Positions 14,253 to 16,150 of a DNA stretch of 16,150 nucleotides are shown here, in pieces (position 1 is the first letter of the stretch; each line of letters opens with the position of its first letter). The notes beneath the pieces are model-generated. The model was given only the letters and a program-made list of their open reading frames with translations. It had not been told where the DNA came from and ran no database searches. The translations under genes and the position numbers were made by a program. Location of the stretch: assembly GCA_903821415.1 (NCBI GenBank), contig CAIJLF010000137.1, forward strand, positions 1-16,150, written 5' to 3'. Source of the stretch: an uncultured bacterium. Lineage in GTDB: Bacteria > Patescibacteriota > Minisyncoccia > Phycocordibacterales > UBA9973.

Positions 14253-14834
14253 TTATTTATTCGAAACTCTTTCTACATATTCTCCACTTTCAGTATTTAC
14301 GATTATCTTGTCACCTTCTTCTACAAAGAAGGGGACTTGAATCTTTATACCATTCTCGAGAACTGCTAGCTTGCCACCACCATTGGCAGTGTTGCCACGT
14401 ATTGAAGGAGGAGCTTCCTTTATAGTGAATTCCATCTTTATAGGAAGGATAATACGGATTATCTTTTCTTCATCATCGTCATCCCATACTAGGGCTATAA
14501 CATTCTCATTGGCTTTCAAATATTTAGCAGTATCACCGATAATTTTTGATTCTATCTTGAAGCGATTCTTTGCATCTTCTGGATCGCAGAACCAGAACTC
14601 ATCTTTGGCAGAGTAGAGGAATTTAACATTCTTCTTTACGATATCAGCTTCGTCTACCTTGTCCGCAGCATGGAATGTAGCATTCCAAGTACGACCAGAA
14701 GTCAAACTCTTAAGCTTAACCTGGTTCTGAGGCTTTCTCATCTGAGTGCGAGCTACGTGATTGTCCAAGACATCACAAGGTTCACCTTCATAAATTATTA
14801 TTTTTCCAACACGTATTTCACTGTATTCAAGCAT
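14253..14834 (-). CDS. efp: Translation elongation factor P
   Basis: A complete 193-residue EF-P, which binds between the P and E sites and rescues ribosomes stalled at polyproline. Domain I is at about 1-62, domain II at about 66-125 and domain III at about 130-190. The domain III signature is clear (PPSIRGNTANGGGKLAVLEN, then VPFFVEEG and SGEYVERV). The domain I tip loop is ARTQMRKPQNQVKL, not the enterobacterial KPGKGQAF...VKL. Aligned without gaps, the position of the modified Lys34 of E. coli is Met32, with Arg33 and Lys34 beside it. CPR EF-Ps, as I know them, have similar RxQxRKP loops. An acidic run (WDDDDEE, 117-123) closes domain II. The gene lies downstream of recA but has its own extended -10. 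Confidence 0.95.
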   Translation of the reverse strand: MLEYSEIRVGKIIIYEGEPCDVLDNHVARTQMRKPQNQVKLKSLTSGRTWNATFHAADKVDEADIVKKNVKFLYSAKDEFWFCDPEDAKNRFKIESKIIGDTAKYLKANENVIALVWDDDDEEKIIRIILPIKMEFTIKEAPPSIRGNTANGGGKLAVLENGIKIQVPFFVEEGDKIIVNTESGEYVERVSNK

Positions 14835-14864
14835 GATGTTTAATAGTTAGCTAATAACAAAATG

Positions 14865-14873
14865 AGTATAACA
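14865..14873 (-). promoter_or_regulatory. Extended -10 promoter of efp
   Basis: On the minus strand this reads TGTTATACT. It sits 30 bp before the efp start codon. No clear -35 is present. Confidence 0.6.
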
Positions 14874-14908
14874 GAATTGATTCAAAAACGGAAGGGGAAT
14901 ATTAGAAA

Positions 14909-15024
14909 GGCGAACATAATATAGTTCTTGAGAAGGAACTTGCGCAGGCCGACTGGGCCGAGCAGAGAAATTTTTCACCAGAAAAATATACGTGTCCTTC
15001 GAAGGAAGCTATATTATGGCAGCC
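14909..15024. other. Cloverleaf-like dyad element between recA and efp
   Basis: An exact 10-bp inverted repeat (14915-14924 with 15009-15018), extended outward by GGC/GCC (14909-14911 with 15022-15024), encloses four hairpins in a row. These are 14924-14939 (loop GAG), 14947-14959 (GGCC/GGCC), 14970-14987 (perfect 7-bp arms, loop ACCA) and 14995-15006 (TCCT/AGGA). It could be a structured RNA on either strand, a small non-autonomous mobile repeat, or the recA terminator region. No known RNA family was recognised and no usable ORF covers it. Confidence 0.6.
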
Positions 15025-15037
15025 ACTAAATAATATT

Positions 15038-16108
15038 TTATTCCCCCGCACTTGCTACCTGTATCTCTCCAAATCTATTTCTGACTTCTTTTAATATTTC
15101 TTCAGATAACTTTTTATTGTCACGAAGGTAAGTGCGAGCTGCGTCGTATCCACGACCGAGTTTTATCTCCTCGACTGGTCCTTTCTCTTTTTGTTTAGCG
15201 GTACCATTATAAGAGAAGATAGCCCCACTAGTTTTACTGATGATGCCGAGCTTTTCTCCGAGAGCCATGATTTCTCCTTCACGAGAAATTCCTTCACCAT
15301 AGAGTATGTCGAACTCTGTCTGTTTGAATGGGGCAGCGACTTTATTCTTCTCGACTTTTACACGCGTGCGACTTCCGACTACTTCTTCACCTTTTTTGAT
15401 TTGGGCGATTCTTCGAATATCGAGACGTACGGAAGTATAGAACTTCAAAGCTTTTCCTCCAGGAGTAGTCTCAGGATTGCCGAACATGACTCCGATCTGC
15501 ATACGGATTTGGTTTATAAATATCACAACTGTCTTTGAGTGGGCGACGATAGCTGTGAGTTTACGAAGAGCTTGAGACATGAGGCGAGCTTGCTTGCCCA
15601 TGTGTTGCTGACCCATATCTCCCTCGATCTCATCTTTCGGTGTGAGGGCAGCGACAGAGTCGATGACTACTACGTCTATCTTACCAGAGCGTATCAAGCT
15701 TTCTGTTATCTCAAGGCCTTGTTCACCATTGTCTGGCTGTGAGATAAGAAGCTCATTTATATTTACTCCTAGCTTTGCAGCGTAGTCGGGGTCCATAGCA
15801 TGCTCAGCGTCGATATACGCACAAATACCACCCTTTTTCTGGGCCTCTGCGACTATATGTAGAGCCAAGGTTGTCTTACCTGAGGACTCTGGTCCAAAGA
15901 TTTCTATCATTCTTCCACGGGGAACTCCACCTACTCCGAGAGCCATATCTAGGCCGATAGATCCGGTAGGAATGACGTCTATATCTACCTTTGGGGCATC
16001 TCCTAGCTTCATGATCGCACCTTCACCGAACTTGGTCTGGATGGACTTGATTGTATCTTCTATCTCTCCTCCCATTTCTTTTGCAGCTTTTTTTACTTTC
16101 TTTTGCAT
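15038..16108 (-). CDS. recA: Recombinase RecA
   Basis: A complete 356-residue RecA, the ATP-dependent strand-exchange protein of homologous recombination and SOS induction. A short basic N-terminal helix leads to the core with Walker A GPESSGKT (72-79), IDAEHAMDP (99-107), Walker B VVVID (146-150), [19 protein letters not shown] (166-184) and loop L2 with [20 protein letters not shown] (201-220). The C-terminal domain ends early (VASAGE), without the long acidic tail of E. coli RecA. No intein or frame break is present. Only 42 bp of upstream sequence lies in the window, so the promoter and any LexA site cannot be judged. The start has no Shine-Dalgarno. Confidence 0.98.
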   Translation of the reverse strand: MQKKVKKAAKEMGGEIEDTIKSIQTKFGEGAIMKLGDAPKVDIDVIPTGSIGLDMALGVGGVPRGRMIEIFGPESSGKTTLALHIVAEAQKKGGICAYIDAEHAMDPDYAAKLGVNINELLISQPDNGEQGLEITESLIRSGKIDVVVIDSVAALTPKDEIEGDMGQQHMGKQARLMSQALRKLTAIVAHSKTVVIFINQIRMQIGVMFGNPETTPGGKALKFYTSVRLDIRRIAQIKKGEEVVGSRTRVKVEKNKVAAPFKQTEFDILYGEGISREGEIMALGEKLGIISKTSGAIFSYNGTAKQKEKGPVEEIKLGRGYDAARTYLRDNKKLSEEILKEVRNRFGEIQVASAGE

Positions 16109-16150
16109 ATTTTTGATTAAAGGAATTTAAATTAATTTTATTAAAGGGGC

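Noticed and set aside
14990..15024. Resemblance of TCCTTCGAAGGAAGC...GCAGCC to the SRP RNA tip
   Set aside because: The GGAA tetraloop and the asymmetric loop partner of SRP RNA domain IV are not in place; the bases fit the hairpin and outer stem of the cloverleaf element better.
14900..15035. Minus-strand open frame crossing the cloverleaf element
   Set aside because: It has no plausible start codon and is short; the dyad structure explains the sequence better.

Overview
The window is AT-rich bacterial DNA that looks like a Candidate Phyla Radiation (Patescibacteria, Parcubacteria-like) genome. This rests on family resemblance seen by eye, not on a search. The signs are a CPR-style EF-P whose tip loop lacks the usual PGKGQ, a short RecA, a very small SecE, a 116-residue single-pass protein of a type common in CPR genomes, large InlB-repeat/FN3 surface proteins, and rplK standing without rplA. 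The window is not uniform: the sigma factor at 3556 reads like the primary sigma factor of Bacteroidota.

Layout: (1) 1-3418, the 3' part of a giant secreted repeat protein (open at the left edge, with a 681-bp near-identical tandem repeat) followed closely by a small membrane-anchored protein, ending in a perfect hairpin. (2) 3487-4459, a monocistronic Bacteroidota-type sigma-70 gene with its own promoter and terminator. (3) 4475-9994, a five-gene operon: membrane-anchored FKBP isomerase, MacA/HlyD-like adaptor, MacB-like ATPase and two MacB/FtsX-type permeases, tightly packed or overlapping, probably an exporter with a co-expressed extracytoplasmic foldase. (4) 10067-10922, a membrane-anchored SIMPL-domain protein, probably made from a leaderless mRNA. 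(5) 10932-12610, secE-nusG, then a terminator and a C-rich nested hairpin, then rplK with its own promoter and terminator and no rplA after it. (6) 12671-14246, an unrecognised 434-aa gene with a near-consensus promoter, a leader of about 115 nt and arginine codons unlike its neighbours. (7) 14253-16108 on the minus strand, recA and then efp, separated by a cloverleaf-like dyad element of about 116 bp.

Regulatory signals are unusually legible. Nearly every candidate promoter carries an extended -10 (TGnTATAAT-like), and no start codon has a convincing Shine-Dalgarno sequence. Long perfect hairpins end almost every unit, and three of them share one GCCCCGC...GCGGGGC sequence. The non-coding stretches at 10962-11089, 11957-12141, 12613-12821 and 14835-15037 hold most of the unexplained structure. 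I found no tRNA, rRNA, CRISPR array, transposase or phage gene.
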